This document shows positions 12,821 to 24,210 of a stretch of 64,000 nt of DNA, piece after piece; position 1 is the first letter of the stretch; each line of letters opens with the position of its first letter. Location: positions 302,733-366,732 of the forward strand of contig MNCI01008953.1 of assembly GCA_015680685.1 (NCBI GenBank), given 5' to 3'. The notes under the pieces were generated by a model, which was not told the origin of the DNA, made no database searches, and worked only from the letters and a program-made list of their open reading frames with translations. This stretch comes from Gnetum montanum (taxonomy: Eukaryota; Streptophyta; Gnetopsida; Gnetales; Gnetaceae). Position numbers and translations under genes: made by a program.

Positions 12821-14626
12821 TGTAGTGACCAAAAACATTGGTGGCTAGAACACCAAGAGGTTGTCAGGTGAACAGTTTAACCCTAGATCCGTGCGAGGGC
12901 TGTGCTGGATAAAACAGAAGTAGGGCACCTTGAACGGTCTGGTCGATCAGATAGGTACTTAATCGGTGTAACTTAACCTTACATGAACATTGTTTTGAAT
13001 GCAAAATACGTGAGGTAAAACTGATAATCAATAAATTTAGGAATGAAGGAAATAATGCCAAATAGTGATAACAATAAAGAGATAACAAAATAAACTCAAG
13101 TAAGAAAATGCACCACCCCAACATCGCAAGTTCAATTCTTTGCCTTGTTTGAAAAATGTATAACAAGTTATACAATGTCGGAGGTTCATAGAGAGTTCAA
13201 GAGTAACTAAACTACTCAAAATGTACCAACTATGCTCTTGAATGCAAACTTAAAAGCCAATTGTGCAAAAATGCCAACTCTTTGGATGAAAAATACCAAC
13301 CAGAAAAGCCAACCAATGCAAAATGCCCACAAGCCAACTGCTCTCCTTAATGTAAAAATGCCAATTATTTGAGAAAAAAAGCCAACCCTTTGAGCACTTT
13401 TTATCAAGGTATTTATAGGGCCAGGAGTAGGTGAGAAATGCAACTTAGGTGCCACGTGTCTTGGACCCCACAACATGCAATCATGACGGTACCTTGTAGG
13501 CATGTTGTGCCAGTTACGAATTTTGCTATGCTATAACCACATTGTCAAAATTGGAGATGCTAGAATGCAGTGTGCTAACAATGCAAGCAAAAATGAAGTC
13601 TCTGCCCTAGGAGTATGTCTTCCCTATTCTTATGAACAGGATCAAGCATAGTGAAAAATTTTGGGGGATGGACTAAGGGTTATGCCAAAGTGGAACAAAG
13701 TCGCTAATCACAGCAAGCTTAGTTATTGCTAACAAGCTATAGAACTAGCTGAAGATGTCCTAAAGCCTCTGTCAAAATTGTATACACTATATAGCACTTT
13801 GAAGTAGCATAGTTGCTTACTATGCTGTGCTACGCTATGTAGCATAGCACATTGCTACACTGTACTATGCTATGTAGCATAACACAGCGTAGCCACTAGT
13901 TTGAACAAGAAATTTGCATTGGAGTCAACAACATTTTTCAGAGGCCTTGGAGCACATCGGGTTAACCTTTGGGGCATTTCATTGATTTGCATCTTTGCTA
14001 TGCTATGCTATGCTATGTAGCGTAGCATAGCTTAGCGGCCAATGTAACATGCATTTCTATCAAAATTGCAAGGCTTCATGAGAAAACTTTGCTTGTGGTT
14101 CAAGAGATAACTGAGATAGGGTCATTTTGAAGACAAAATATTGTTAGATGTAATCCTTTTGTCGAAACGGCTTGGCAGAGGAGTCTTTGCATGTTTTGCC
14201 CTTGCTACGCTATGTAGTGTAGCATCCTGTGTTGTGCGAATTCTAACTTTGCCTTGCGTGAACATCTTGCCAAAGCTTGTATTTGGACATTTGGTTGATT
14301 TTTTGAAGGCTTTCTACGCTGTGTAGCATAGTAGACTTTGCTACTAAAAAACTTGTCGAACTGTTTTGCTGATCCCAAACACTCTCAGAAACTCCTAGCA
14401 TGGTTTATGAGTAGACTGTCTGTCGTGTGAATTGTCTAGGTGGGCAAGCTGGAGAGTCCATCGGGCCTACCAGCTCTGGAGATATAAAACTTGCTAGACT
14501 GGATAATCTAAACTCAGTGCTTACATTTTCCTACCAAACTGTCATGACACTACACTTGTGAAAGTCCTTACCTAAACTCCAAGACCCTAGTGAAGCAAGA
14601 GGGTCTAGAAATTTTATGGTGTATCA
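12821..14626 (-). repeat. 3' LTR of element A
   Basis: 1806 bp LTR, starting TGTAGTGACC and ending TATCA on the plus strand. It matches 53491-55313 throughout. It contains the block around accctagatccgtg that is shared with LTRs E and D, a CCTATAAATACC TATA box (minus) near 13.41 kb, and a cluster of GCTAYGCTA hairpins between 13.80 and 14.34 kb, which is U3 for this minus-strand element. Confidence 0.92.
13797..14340. repeat. hairpin array in the A LTR (U3)
   Basis: Repeated inverted repeats are built from the pentamers GCTAC/GCTAT and their complements. An example is 13827-13850, 11-base arms around a 2-base loop with one mismatch. Others lie at 13853-13895, 13997-14036, 14196-14222 and 14311-14335. 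The same array is present in the right LTR (54450-55025) and in LTR E (45250-45935). All sit upstream of the TATA box in the element's sense. Confidence 0.85.
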
Positions 14627-14680
14627 TTAGCCCCTCTTTGTCGACATTTGGAGGATAGCCCCAAGAGATGCTGACAAAGA
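14627..14680 (-). promoter_or_regulatory. polypurine tract and stem-loop of A
   Basis: On the minus strand AAAGAGGGGCTAA lies immediately before the TG of the 3' LTR, the expected primer site for plus-strand DNA synthesis. Its 5' part forms one arm (14635-14647) of a stem-loop whose other arm is at 14668-14680. Of 13 pairs, 11 are Watson-Crick, one is G-U and one is mismatched. The same hairpin is found in B and D. Confidence 0.85.
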
Positions 14681-15984
14681 ATATGAAACACCATGAAAAA
14701 TAATACGCTAACATCACTCTTCAGTAATTGTCTAGATGTCGCTTAGCTATGCTTAAGAGTGCCAAGATAGTCATGTAGGGAAAGGGGGAAGGGTGGATCT
14801 GTGGGGATAGTTTCAGGAAGGGAAAGATGTAGCATAGTATGGTCCCTCATCAGAGTGCTTGTGGGGGAGTCGATATGCATGGGCATCTTTCTTTTGCAAG
14901 CTTCTAACCTCTCGTTGGAATGCTTAGAGATGGTCATTGCGAAATAGCTAATGTGCCATTTGTTTTGGGCACGCGTTTTTTGAGCTGTTTCTCTTTTACG
15001 CTTTTCTTTTGCTATTTTGCCATGTTCATTTGCAAACAACCTTGTTGCAAGACAGGTGTTTCCTCCCCATGATGAGTTGTGTTACATCCACATGGGGCTT
15101 TGACCTACCTACAGATGCTTCCCATGCGACGAGTTGCATTACGTGGCTCATGGACTTTGTAGTTGAGCATATGGAAGGGCTTTATAGGCATCGGGAAAAT
15201 TCGTAAAATGAGGTGTGAGAAGGAGAATTATGGGTGTAAGAAATGAGGTAAAGGAGGTTAAGGGGAAGGATAGGATGTGCACTCCCAAGTAGCCAAGCTA
15301 GTTAGGATGACCACTTTGGAACGATGTAGTGTTTTGCCACCTTAGCGAAATGCACCTCTGATCGATGCCCCTCCAACACGTACCCTGCAAACAAAACAAA
15401 GAGCAAACCAGAAAAAACAACCATCAAGAAAAAAAAAGGCAAAGGTCTTGCTTGCTTTTGATGTTGTTGGAGGAATGGACATTGTTATCAAAGCATGTGG
15501 CATCCAAACCAGAAAGGCCAGCAATGGTTTTGGTAGCATCAGCATGGAGGGGTTGGCACCAAGGAGGCTAGGAGTTGTGGCGATGTGAGTATTCAGGAGG
15601 CAAACATCATGCAGCTTAGCTGTAAGGTGAAAGGCCTAAAAACTAAATGTATTTTGGGCTCGGGTGATGGCAAGGGCTGGAGGGTAGCAACTTTGTGGCT
15701 GGGCCACAATAGTGCTGGGACTCCAGCAGCAGGCACTGACCATAGGAGCTACTGCTAGGGAAATGGGCCATGGTAGTGGTAGCTCCAAAAGGTTAACAAG
15801 ATGTCAGAAGACATATCTAGAGGATCAAAAAGATGCGAAGGATAGTGGCATTGCATATATTCTAGAGGATGTTTTCTTGTCATCGTGAACTATGTTTTGG
15901 AACTGCAACGCTCCACCCCGCGTCGACATTGTGCGTGCTCGCTTGTTTGAAAGGTCATGGATTGTGAGTTGGGAATGTTGTGTC
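14681..15984. other. 3' non-coding region of element A
   Basis: This stretch lies between the PPT hairpin and the third repeat block. Short ORFs exist on both strands but none has a recognisable motif or continuity. Parts align with the equivalent region of element D (for example the ggctttgac block near 15.1 kb matches one near 60.7 kb), so it is a conserved spacer of the family. Confidence 0.6.
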
Positions 15985-16412
15985 GTAAACCTAGTTTAAG
16001 GTCCTGGTAGATCATCAGATGTACTGGTTTAAGGTCCCAGCAAACTGTGGTGTGCTAGTTTAAGGTCCTAGTAGACCGCTGTGCTAATTTAAGGTCCTAG
16101 CAGACTGCTATGCTGGTTTAAGGTCCTAGTAGACTGTTGTGCTAGTTTATCTTCATAGCAGATAGTGGATGGGCCAGTTTAAGGTTGTAGCAGACCATCT
16201 ATGCTAGTTTTACATCATAGTAGATGAGCTTTACCATTTTTAGTCATGGCAGATGATCTTTGCCAGTTTATAGTCATAGCGAACTAGCTTTGCTAGTTTT
16301 ATGTCATGGCGGACTATGAATGCCATTTTATAGTTGTAGCAGACTAGCTTTGCCAATTTTACACAATGGCAGACTATGAATGCCAGTTTATAGTCGTAGA
16401 GGACTATTTTCT
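15985..16412 (-). repeat. ~30 bp repeat block 3 of element A
   Basis: About a dozen imperfect copies of a ~30 bp unit, plus-strand consensus GCTAGTTTAAGGTCCTAGCA, follow the integrase end in the element's sense. Similar blocks in the same orientation are at 20030-20270 and 49130-49310 in A, at 61500-61930 in D and at 41300-41650 in B (opposite strand, same orientation relative to the element). Confidence 0.85.
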
Positions 16413-16439
16413 TACCTTTCCCACACATTAGATGTAGTA

Positions 16440-17620
16440 TGGCTTAAGATACAAGTGATTTACAGGATTCGCAAACTCTTTGCCATCCATGTCTACCAGT
16501 TTGAAGGCTCCATTTTCATAGGCTTTCATGCCATGAATGAACCTTCCTAGTTTGCTGAGAACTTGTTCACATGTTCATGGGCAGCCTTGAGAATGAGGTC
16601 CCCCTTTTTTATCAACCATTGATGTGGATTTGCATGATGCTTCTGTCATTGCCTGTCTTGATATCGCTCGATGCGGCCAACTGTTTGTGCATGCTCCTCC
16701 TCTATGGGGTCGAGGTTGATGATCCTCAATGCATTTTTCTGGGCTTTGTTTATGACATTTGATAGGATCATTTGAAGTGACGATAGCTACAGCTCGAGAG
16801 GTAACACTGCTTCAGATCCGTAAACAAGGCTATAAGGAGTTTTACTTGTTGTCGTTTTGCATGTCGTTCTGTAAACCCATAGCACATAGAGGATTTGCTC
16901 ATGCCATTGCCTCTTGCTGTTGCTAAGCATCTTCTTGAGCAAGTTGATGATGGCTTTGTTTGTAGCTTCTACCTGTCTATTTGCCTACAGGTAGTATGCT
17001 GAGGAAAAGGATTGCTTAATGCCAAGGTTGCTACAAAAGGTTTTGGTCTTTGCACTACTAAACTATGACCCTTTTTTTGTCAAAATAGTCATTGGAAGCC
17101 CAAACCTTGTTACTATGTTATCCAATATAAAGTGGCAAACCTGTTGAGATGTAGTCTTCCTAAGGGGGATAGCCTCTACCCACTTTGTAAAGTACTTAGT
17201 GGTGGTGATAATGAAGCTATGCCCTACGGAAAACTTAGGTGTGATAGGTCCTTCAATGTCTAGTCCCCATCATTGGAATGGCCACATGATCTATGTCAGG
17301 TGCAACTTAGTGGGTGAAACATGTATAAGATTTGCATATCATTGGCACGTGTCACAAGTCTTAACTTTGACAAGGCAATCCTGTTCCATGTGAGGCTAGT
17401 AATACCCTAGGCATCTAATTTTTGTTGCCATGGCCCTAGGGGCAATGTGTCCACCGCATAGTCCTTCATGGACCTCATTAATGATCTTTTGTGCTTGTCC
17501 CTCATTTAAGCATGCTAGAAATATCCCATCAAAGGAGCGTTTGCATAAGGCGTTGTCTCCCATAAGTACATATTGCCGACCATGCTTGTAGATCACATCC
17601 CTTTGAGTAGATGTCAATCC
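16440..17620 (-). pseudogene. element A integrase
   Basis: The N-terminal zinc finger reads EVHEGLCGGH near 17.45 kb. The core begins with WGLD near 17.26 kb and TKYFTKW. The second catalytic Asp, normally in TDNG, is replaced by Lys in a TKKGS stretch near 17.06 kb and followed by a stop. ANRQVEATNKA near 17.0 kb keeps the Glu. The C-terminal part with LVYG and the tail ending in LGKGK runs to about 16.4 kb. Stops and a lost catalytic residue make it inactive. It follows the archaeal-type RNase H directly, as in known Tat elements. Confidence 0.85.
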
Positions 17621-17651
17621 ACGCGGGGGTTCACTATGTTGTAAATATGCT

Positions 17652-18200
17652 TTAATGTTGGCATACCACTCTTGGGTATCGACAGCGCTTATAGAGGTGA
17701 CGTATACCGCTTGAGTGATAGGCTTCGTATACTAGGTTATTGAAGTGGGAAAAGTTGCGAGTAGGTGTGGTGGCACATTTAATGGTAACATGGCTAGGGC
17801 ATCTGCTACGGTGTTCGCATTGCGTGGCACATGTTGGACATCTGTTGTGGTAAAATATTTGAGAAAATTTTTGGCTAGGTCGCAATAGGGTTGTAGATGA
17901 GTAGCTTTGCAGGCATAGACCTTAGTGATTTGATTGACAACAAGCTGTGAATTTTCACAAATTGCCAGGTGTTGAATTTTTAGTTCTCAGGCTGCTAAGA
18001 GGCCCATAATGAGTCCTTCATACTTTGCCACATTTTTTGTACAAAGGAACATGAAATGATAACCAAACGCTTGAATGTCCCAAAGGGGAACGTAATGATG
18101 ACAGTTGCACTACCACCTCGTATAGTGGAGGTGCCATCGAAATGCAAAGTAGCCTCTAAATGTAATGGGACAGAGTTGATGGTGCTGATGTGCTTGTCAA
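17652..18200 (-). pseudogene. element A archaeal-type RNase H (aRH)
   Basis: This second RNase H lies between the gypsy RNase H and integrase. LHFDGTS near 18.14 kb is the first catalytic Asp motif, and VPRNANTVADALAML near 17.8 kb is the C-terminal Asp motif. The middle is frameshifted and contains stops. This is the canonical Tat position, which makes it an internal reference for element X, where the same domain is upstream of RT. Confidence 0.8.
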
Positions 18201-18299
18201 GGAATTTGGATTCTATGGTTTCCTGATCATCGATAGGTGAGGTCGTGAGTTGCGTAGCTGTGGCTTATCCTATGATTGGATCACATAATGCAAATCGAA

Positions 18300-18860
18300 T
18301 TCTGTGGTTATGGCTTTCCACTAGGCTATCTTGCTGCTTTCATATAGATTATTCATGATAGCCCAGAATACATTGCTTTTGCATATAATGTTCACTTTGC
18401 TACGGAACAGATAATGCCTCCACTTTTTCAATGCAAACACTAGGGCAAGGTAATTTCTTTCCACCTCATTGTACTTCGCCTCATATGCTATCAATGCATG
18501 ACTTAGGTAATAAATAGGAATCTTAGAGCTATCATATATTCTTTGAAATAACAGTGCTGTGATAGACATCTCTGAGGTGGCAAGGTAGATGTAGAAAGGC
18601 TTATACCTCTACGGTGGGTAAATAGTTGGGAGGCATAAAAGCTATTTCTTTAGGTCATTAAAGGCTTGCTAGCATTGTGTTGTCCATTCGAAGTTAATCC
18701 TTTTCTTTAGTAAGTGTTGCATGGGGTGTAACTTGTTAATCAACTTTGCTATAAACATTCTAATGAATTGTACCCTACCTTGCAACCTGCACAATTCTCT
18801 AAGGTTTGTAGGGGGTGCTAGATTAACGATGGCCTTAACTTTCTCAGGGTCCACTTGTAT
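18300..18860 (-). pseudogene. element A connection domain and gypsy RNase H
   Basis: The end of RT (DPEKVKAI, LQGRVQFIRMF) at 18669-18854 is followed by the gypsy-type RNase H at 18321-18569 (YYLSHAL, YNEVERNYLALVFALKKWRHYL). The RNase H keeps the Glu of the NEVE motif, but the usual TDH is replaced by ICKSN, so it is degenerate as is typical of Tat gypsy RNase H. A stop separates it from the tethering region. Confidence 0.85.
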
Positions 18861-18890
18861 TCTAGCCTTCGATACTACAAACTATAGCAT

Positions 18891-19640
18891 TCATCTAGTT
18901 TTTACCATGAAGAAACACTTCTTTGGGTTGAGGCGTAAGTCATGCATATGGCAACATTTGAGGACTACACCTAGATTGTTGGGATGGTTAGCAGCCTCTT
19001 TAGATTTGACTGCTATGTCATCCACATAGTCGTTTAGTGTTTCTAGGATGTAGTCACTAAAGATGTATTTCATGGCTCTTTGGTAGGTTGCTTCGGTGTT
19101 TTTGAGTCCAAAGGGCATCATAGTGTAACAAAAGGTACCCCATGGGGTCATGAAAGTGGTTGTTAACTGATGCTCTAGGTTGATACGAATTTGATTGTAG
19201 CTAGAGAAACCATCCATGAAGGATAGTAGAGTGTGACCAGCCGTAGTGTCAATGAGTTGATCAATACTCAGTAGTGGGAAGTCATCTTTGATCATTGCTT
19301 TTTTCAGATCCTGGAAGTCTATATAGATTTGTATTCCTCCCATTTTCTTAGAAACTACAACAATGTTCGACACCCATTCTTAGTAATCAACTGCCCAGAT
19401 GAAACCAGCCTGATACAGCTTAGTGATTTCATTGCGTATGGCCAGTGCGATCTCTGGTTTAACTCTGTGACCCTTTTGTTTAATTGCCTTCACACGTAGG
19501 TCTAAGACAATGTTATGCTGTATAAGCCTCGGATCTAAACACAGCATGTCGTTATAGGACCACACGAATACCTCGATGTTGTCTTGAAGGATCTTGGATA
19601 CATATTTATGCATTTGTGAATCTAGGAGGGAGCTAAGTTT
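18891..19640 (-). pseudogene. element A reverse transcriptase
   Basis: RT fingers and palm on the minus strand in one frame, with a single TAA near 19.38 kb between an N-terminal ORF (19613-19380) and the main ORF (19373-18891). Motifs seen are VVSKKMGGIQIYIDFQDL, FMDGFSSYNQI, WGTFCYTMMPFGLKN and the catalytic YVDD (LNDYVDDIAVKS). YVDDxxVKS is typical of the Tat lineage. It copies element RNA into DNA when intact; here the stop inactivates it. Confidence 0.9.
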
Positions 19641-20029
19641 TAACGTCTTTATTTACCCTTGGATGTAGTCATAGGCGTTTCAATGAGAGAGTCCTCAGTT
19701 ACATCCCTAGCCTCTAAATCTAAGGCTTGGACTAGGTGTTCAGGCCAGTCTGGGGATGTTTCTAAGGACGCAAAAATGCTATTGGTGGATGATTCCCAGT
19801 CTATTGACTCTAGGTTTAATTACCTTGTAAGTTTAACATGTGGGCTTGCCAAGGCTAGAAGTGAAGGTAGATCATGATGCATGGCCATTCTTGCTTAATG
19901 TGCCAAAATAAGATGAAAACCAAGTCAAGTGATACCTGTTTGTAGCAACAGAGCATAGTAAACATTTTCAAATCAATAATGAAATATGAAATGGTTGAAA
20001 TAATTGTCAATTATGATACAGGGTTCACA

Positions 20030-20270
20030 AGCTACCAATTTAAGGTCATAGCAGACTGCTTGGATGCAATGTTGTAGTTTAAAATTGCTAGTTTAAGGTC
20101 TTTGCAAATCACTAACTTGGTCAAATTACGAGTCGTAACTGTTAGTTTAAGGTCTTTGCAGACTGCTAACTTGGTCAAAATTGTGAGCCAAAATTGCTAG
20201 TTTAAGATCTTTGTGGACTGTTAACTAGTTATTCTTGCAAAGGTAAGTGGCTAGTTTAAGGTGGGATGAA
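20030..20270 (-). repeat. ~30 bp repeat block 2 of element A
   Basis: Several copies of the AGTTTAAGGTCTTTGCAGAC unit lie between the RT gene and the antisense gene, in the same orientation as blocks 1 and 3. The stretch from 19640 to 20030 next to it shows nothing recognisable. Confidence 0.75.
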
Positions 20271-20540
20271 ATTTTTGATTGGGCCCACCGAACATGATGC
20301 AAACAGTGCTACTACGCTATGGTGGGAGTGCTATGCTGTACGGAGCATCCCACATTAATATGGGTGCAAAAACAACAAGTTCTTTTCACCACCTTGGCTA
20401 TAAATAGGGGTTTACCCCTGGTAAAATCATCATTTTTATCATAAGAGCACAGAGCCCACATCCAGAGCGTAGAGCTGTTGTACTGATAAAGAGCAAGGCA
20501 GTTTAGCATAGTGACTAAGAGAGAATTTGCAACTCATACG

Positions 20541-22268
20541 ATGGCACATAAAGGAGAATGCAAACACCGAGTGCTTGCCAAGGTAGATGATGTGAAAGAC
20601 ACCCTAGGACGTCTATCACAAGCGTGCATCATAGTACGAGAGGAGACTTCTTTGGCCCAGTAAGTTGCTATGCTACCTTTGTTTTCCATGTTGTTGTTGT
20701 TGTCTCTTTTTTTTTCTTATTTTCGGTAATGAAAGCCGCATCTTCTGTCATTTTTTTGGTTGCCATTTTGGCCGTTATACCACCACTGTTGCTGATTTGG
20801 CCATGACAAGTGTACGGACGCTATGCTAAGGTTGCATACAATATTGCCTAGACCTCCATTGCTGTGACTTCCTCACCATAGAAGTTTAGGTAATCCTAGC
20901 AACTTAGCACATGAATAGTGTAGTGTACAACCTTTAGGAGGGTTTGGCCACGAGCGAGATCTAACAACATGACACATGTTTAATGTAGCATAGTGCAAGT
21001 CAATTTTTTTAGGCTGATGTGTTGTAAGACCTTTAGACTAATGCATCGGTAATATCGTGTAGTTGCTACGCTATTGATCCTATGGTTCTGCTACGCTACA
21101 TGCAAAGAAAGGGTTACGCTACACTATTTGCAAATGGATAATCATGTTATGCTACCTGCAAACTCCACTTGAAACTAATGCTAACATTTGTCTTTCTATT
21201 GTGCAGGGTGATGTTAAAACCCATTTTGATTATCCTGAAAATTGTAGGGGTTTTGTGCTACCTAAGTGAACCAGTGGCCAATGTTCCTCCACCCCATGCA
21301 CATGTGGAGCTGCAAGCAGTCTAGTTTTGAGAAGGCGCGTGGGACTTCCTAAAATTCCTTCTCTAGCACTTTAGTATGATCGTTTGGTTACACTTGTCAG
21401 TGGAGACAGTGGTCTCAATTACAGAAACCCTATTGCCTGGAGAAAACTAGGGTATTCTAAAATTTTTGACTAATGGGGCAATCTGGGGTGACCAGGCATA
21501 AGGGTCCAATCAGTGCCTGAGTATAACTACTATCACCTATACAACATGTTGTTCATTACCCATCACATGAGAACGTATTTTTAGAACCCACTAGAAACCA
21601 TTTATTTTGCTAGCGGGTGAGTTCTGTAGATGCATTTCGTTACGTTATGCAATGCATGCTACGCTAGTAAACAATGTTAGCAGTGTATGTGCTTTTTTTG
21701 TGTGTTACTAGGTTTTATATCCACGGTGATACTGATGCCTTGGCTTTGGCACAGATGGTCTTGCAGAAATTTTTCTCCATTGGGAATGTGCGCATGGCCA
21801 TGATAGGCCAATGTAGGGGTGAGTACAAAACTTATCCAACTCGGTACTCCTAGTTTTACAGGAAATGTAAGGAGGTTGGTTGGTTGGATGGGGATCGGGC
21901 ATCCCTTAGGCCGATCACTGTTGAAGATGTGTTGGTGGATCGACCACCATTCCCATCATCGTTTAAACCTGGTAAGCTAGACTGTGAATTCATGTTTGCA
22001 TGTTCAAGTGTAATTTCATTTTTCTTATATTTTTTGTTTTGTTTAACTTTTAACTTTTTCATTTTGTAAACTGCTACAGCGGCGAAGAAATCCCAGGAGG
22101 TCACCATGATCACCTTTGAGCATAACAAGGCCAACATTTATTTCAAGTATGGGGAGGTGGACGAGATCCAATGCTAGCTCTGCAATAGGGCCTCAGAATT
22201 GCTTGTCAACCACCTTTAGGACACTGGGCTCATGGAGTTGTTCTTGGCCATTAACTTAAGCGTCCCTG
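20541..22268 (+). pseudogene. antisense gene inside element A, 5' part with introns
   Basis: Plus-strand, opposite to A's gag and pol. An ATG at 20541 opens a short exon (begins MAHKGECKHR) ending at a GTAAGT donor (20660). Acceptors of the form pyrimidine tract plus AG lie at 21206 (ttgtgcag), 21711 and 22079 (ctgctacag). Donors GTGAGT and GTAAGC lie at 21617 and 21972. Protein-like text between them includes FDYPENCRGFVLP, FYIHGDTDALALAQMVLQ, LVDRPPFPSSF and ITFEHNKANIYFKYG. Stops occur. The last exon is cut by LTR E at 22269 and resumes at 46210. The family is not recognised with certainty; the general look resembles retroelement-associated plant mobile-type ORFs. Confidence 0.55.
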
Positions 22269-23008
22269 TGTAGCGATCGAAAATGTCAGCAGGTGGAAAA
22301 CACTGAGAGATCGTTAGTCGTGACAGCTTTAACCCCAGACCTGTATGAGGGATGTCTTGGATAAAATGGAAGCGGGACACCCTGAACGGTCTGGTCGATT
22401 AGACAGGAACATAGTCGGTATTACTATAACCTTTTGCAAACGTATGATTTGAAAGCAAGACTTATAGCATAAAATAGTAATATTTAAATGTAAAAAGGGT
22501 AGAAAACGATGTAGAATGTGATGACAAGTGGAAAAGCAAAGTAAAATGTAGTTAGGAAAATGCACTGATTCAAGATTATTACTTCGCTCTGTCAAGGTGG
22601 ATACAATCAGTTGTGCGATGCTGAGAAGCGCAGAGATCCTAAAAGTAACCAAAACGTTCAGAGCAAGATAGTTGTATACTTGAATATGGACTCGAGAGTT
22701 AACAATGCAAAATGCTACAAAGATAGTGAGAGAGAGAAAAGCAGAATGCCAAATGGGAGTGCTAACTATTTACAATGCCAAATAGAATGTTTACAATGCT
22801 CAAGATTGCCAGTTTGCCAACTTGCAAAAATGCTAACTTGCCAATTTGCGAAAATGCTAACTTGCCAGCTTGCCAACTTTTTTATTTGTTAGCCAACCAA
22901 CTTTCCAACCAACCCTTTGAGCGTTGCTCACAGGGGTATTTATAAGGCTAAGAGCATACAAAAGATGCGGTTTGGATGCCACGTGTCCTGGGCCCGTGTT
23001 GACATGTC
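22269..23008 (-). repeat. solo LTR E, first part
   Basis: This starts TGTAGCGATCG and aligns with the first ~740 bp of the A LTR, including the accccagacctg block, a TATA-like tatttataagg near 22.94 kb and the ccacgtgtcc motif. It stops at the atgtc target duplication of element B and resumes at 45146. Together the parts are about 1804 bp, the same as the A LTRs. No internal element sequence adjoins it, so it is a solo LTR inside the antisense gene. Confidence 0.85.
23004..23008 (+). repeat. target site duplication of B, left copy
   Basis: atgtc before the TG of the left LTR; the identical atgtc follows the right LTR at 45141-45145. Confidence 0.9.
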
Positions 23009-23189
23009 TGAAAAGACCATAAAAATTTTAGTAACACTTGTCGACAATTTGCGAGCCTCTGACGTAGCCTCAAAGGACCCACAATGGAGCAAGCAAGGTC
23101 CCCTAGCGTCCCATGGATGACTATAACAAGTGTCAACATTAAGAATCAAGGGTTTCAAGCCCAAAAAAAATGCAAGTTTGGTCACACAC

Positions 23190-24210
23190 ACTTTGGTCAC
23201 GCTGCCTAGCATATGACCAGCGTGACCAAACTTTGGAGCCGCAAAATCATGTCCAAATAGGCCAAATTTGGGCACGCAGACCCCCCTTGAGCATCACCGG
23301 AGTCCCCTGCAGCTCCCAACATCTAGAACCTTGAAATTTAAGCTCAAAATCACATGTTTTAAGTCACTTTCAATTGGTCATGCTGAGGTCACGCTACACA
23401 ACGTGACCACAGCATGACCAAACAAGAACAGCTCGATTCAGGCACCTCTAGGTAGAATTTCGATATGAATTTAACTCTTAGGAGCCAAGAAACAATTGTA
23501 CATGTTCACAGGCTCTAGAAAATCAAAATTTGGGCCTCAAATATGATACTTTCAGTTGCTTACGTTGGGGTCACACTTTGGTCACGCTGTACAACGTAAC
23601 CACAATGTGACCAACCAAAAACAGCTGAAACCAAGTAGTTTCGGGCAAGTTTTCATCATGGAGTGCATCCCCAGAGGATAGATAACAAGCCTAATTGCTC
23701 ACGAGCCCCTGAAAATCCAAATTTAGACTTCAAATGATGCATTTTTAGTCAGTCACGCTGAGGTCATGTTCCACAACGCGACCAAACAAAAACAGGGTAA
23801 AACAAGTAGTTTTAGGAAGCCTCTTCAACATCCAAGTGATCCCCAAGGATGTTCACAGGCTTCAAAAACTTATAATTTGGGCCTCAAACGTGGTATTTTT
23901 AGTTGGTCATGTTGAGGTCATGTTGGGCAGCATGACCACAGTGTGACCAAACCAAATGCCCAAAACAGTAGCAAAATGGAGTCAAATTAGCGTGACCAAA
24001 CCAAATGGGCCCAAAACAGTAGCAAAATGGAGTCAAATTCAGCATCCAGGCCACCCTGGAGGGTAGGTAGTAGTTGGGCATCAATAAATAGGCATCAACA
24101 TCTAAAAATCATCTCAAAATAGGGCATAAATAGGGCATAAACACTTGGTCACATTGAGGTTATGCTGGGCAGCGTGACCACGGCATGACCAACCAAAAGT
24201 ATGCCAAAAC
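23190..24210. repeat. hairpin array in the B LTR (U3)
   Basis: At least five spaced inverted repeats of the motif GGTCACGCTG. In the copy at 23376-23419, GGTCATGCTG pairs with CAGCATGACC and an inner GGTCACG (23387) pairs with CGTGACC (23402). Further copies lie near 23.58, 23.76, 23.91 and 24.15 kb within a loosely repeated ~150-200 bp unit that also contains a tttgggcctcaaa block. The right LTR has the same array. Confidence 0.85.

Noticed and set aside
15985-16412. Regularly spaced ~30 bp repeats that resemble a CRISPR array
   Set aside because: The units are imperfect, directly abutting without unique spacers, recur at several places in the same retroelement family, and the context is a plant retrotransposon.
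22269-23008. First reading of this block as the start of the B LTR
   Set aside because: The right LTR of B starts at 42786 and the atgtc duplication places the left LTR start at 23009; this block is instead the first part of solo LTR E.
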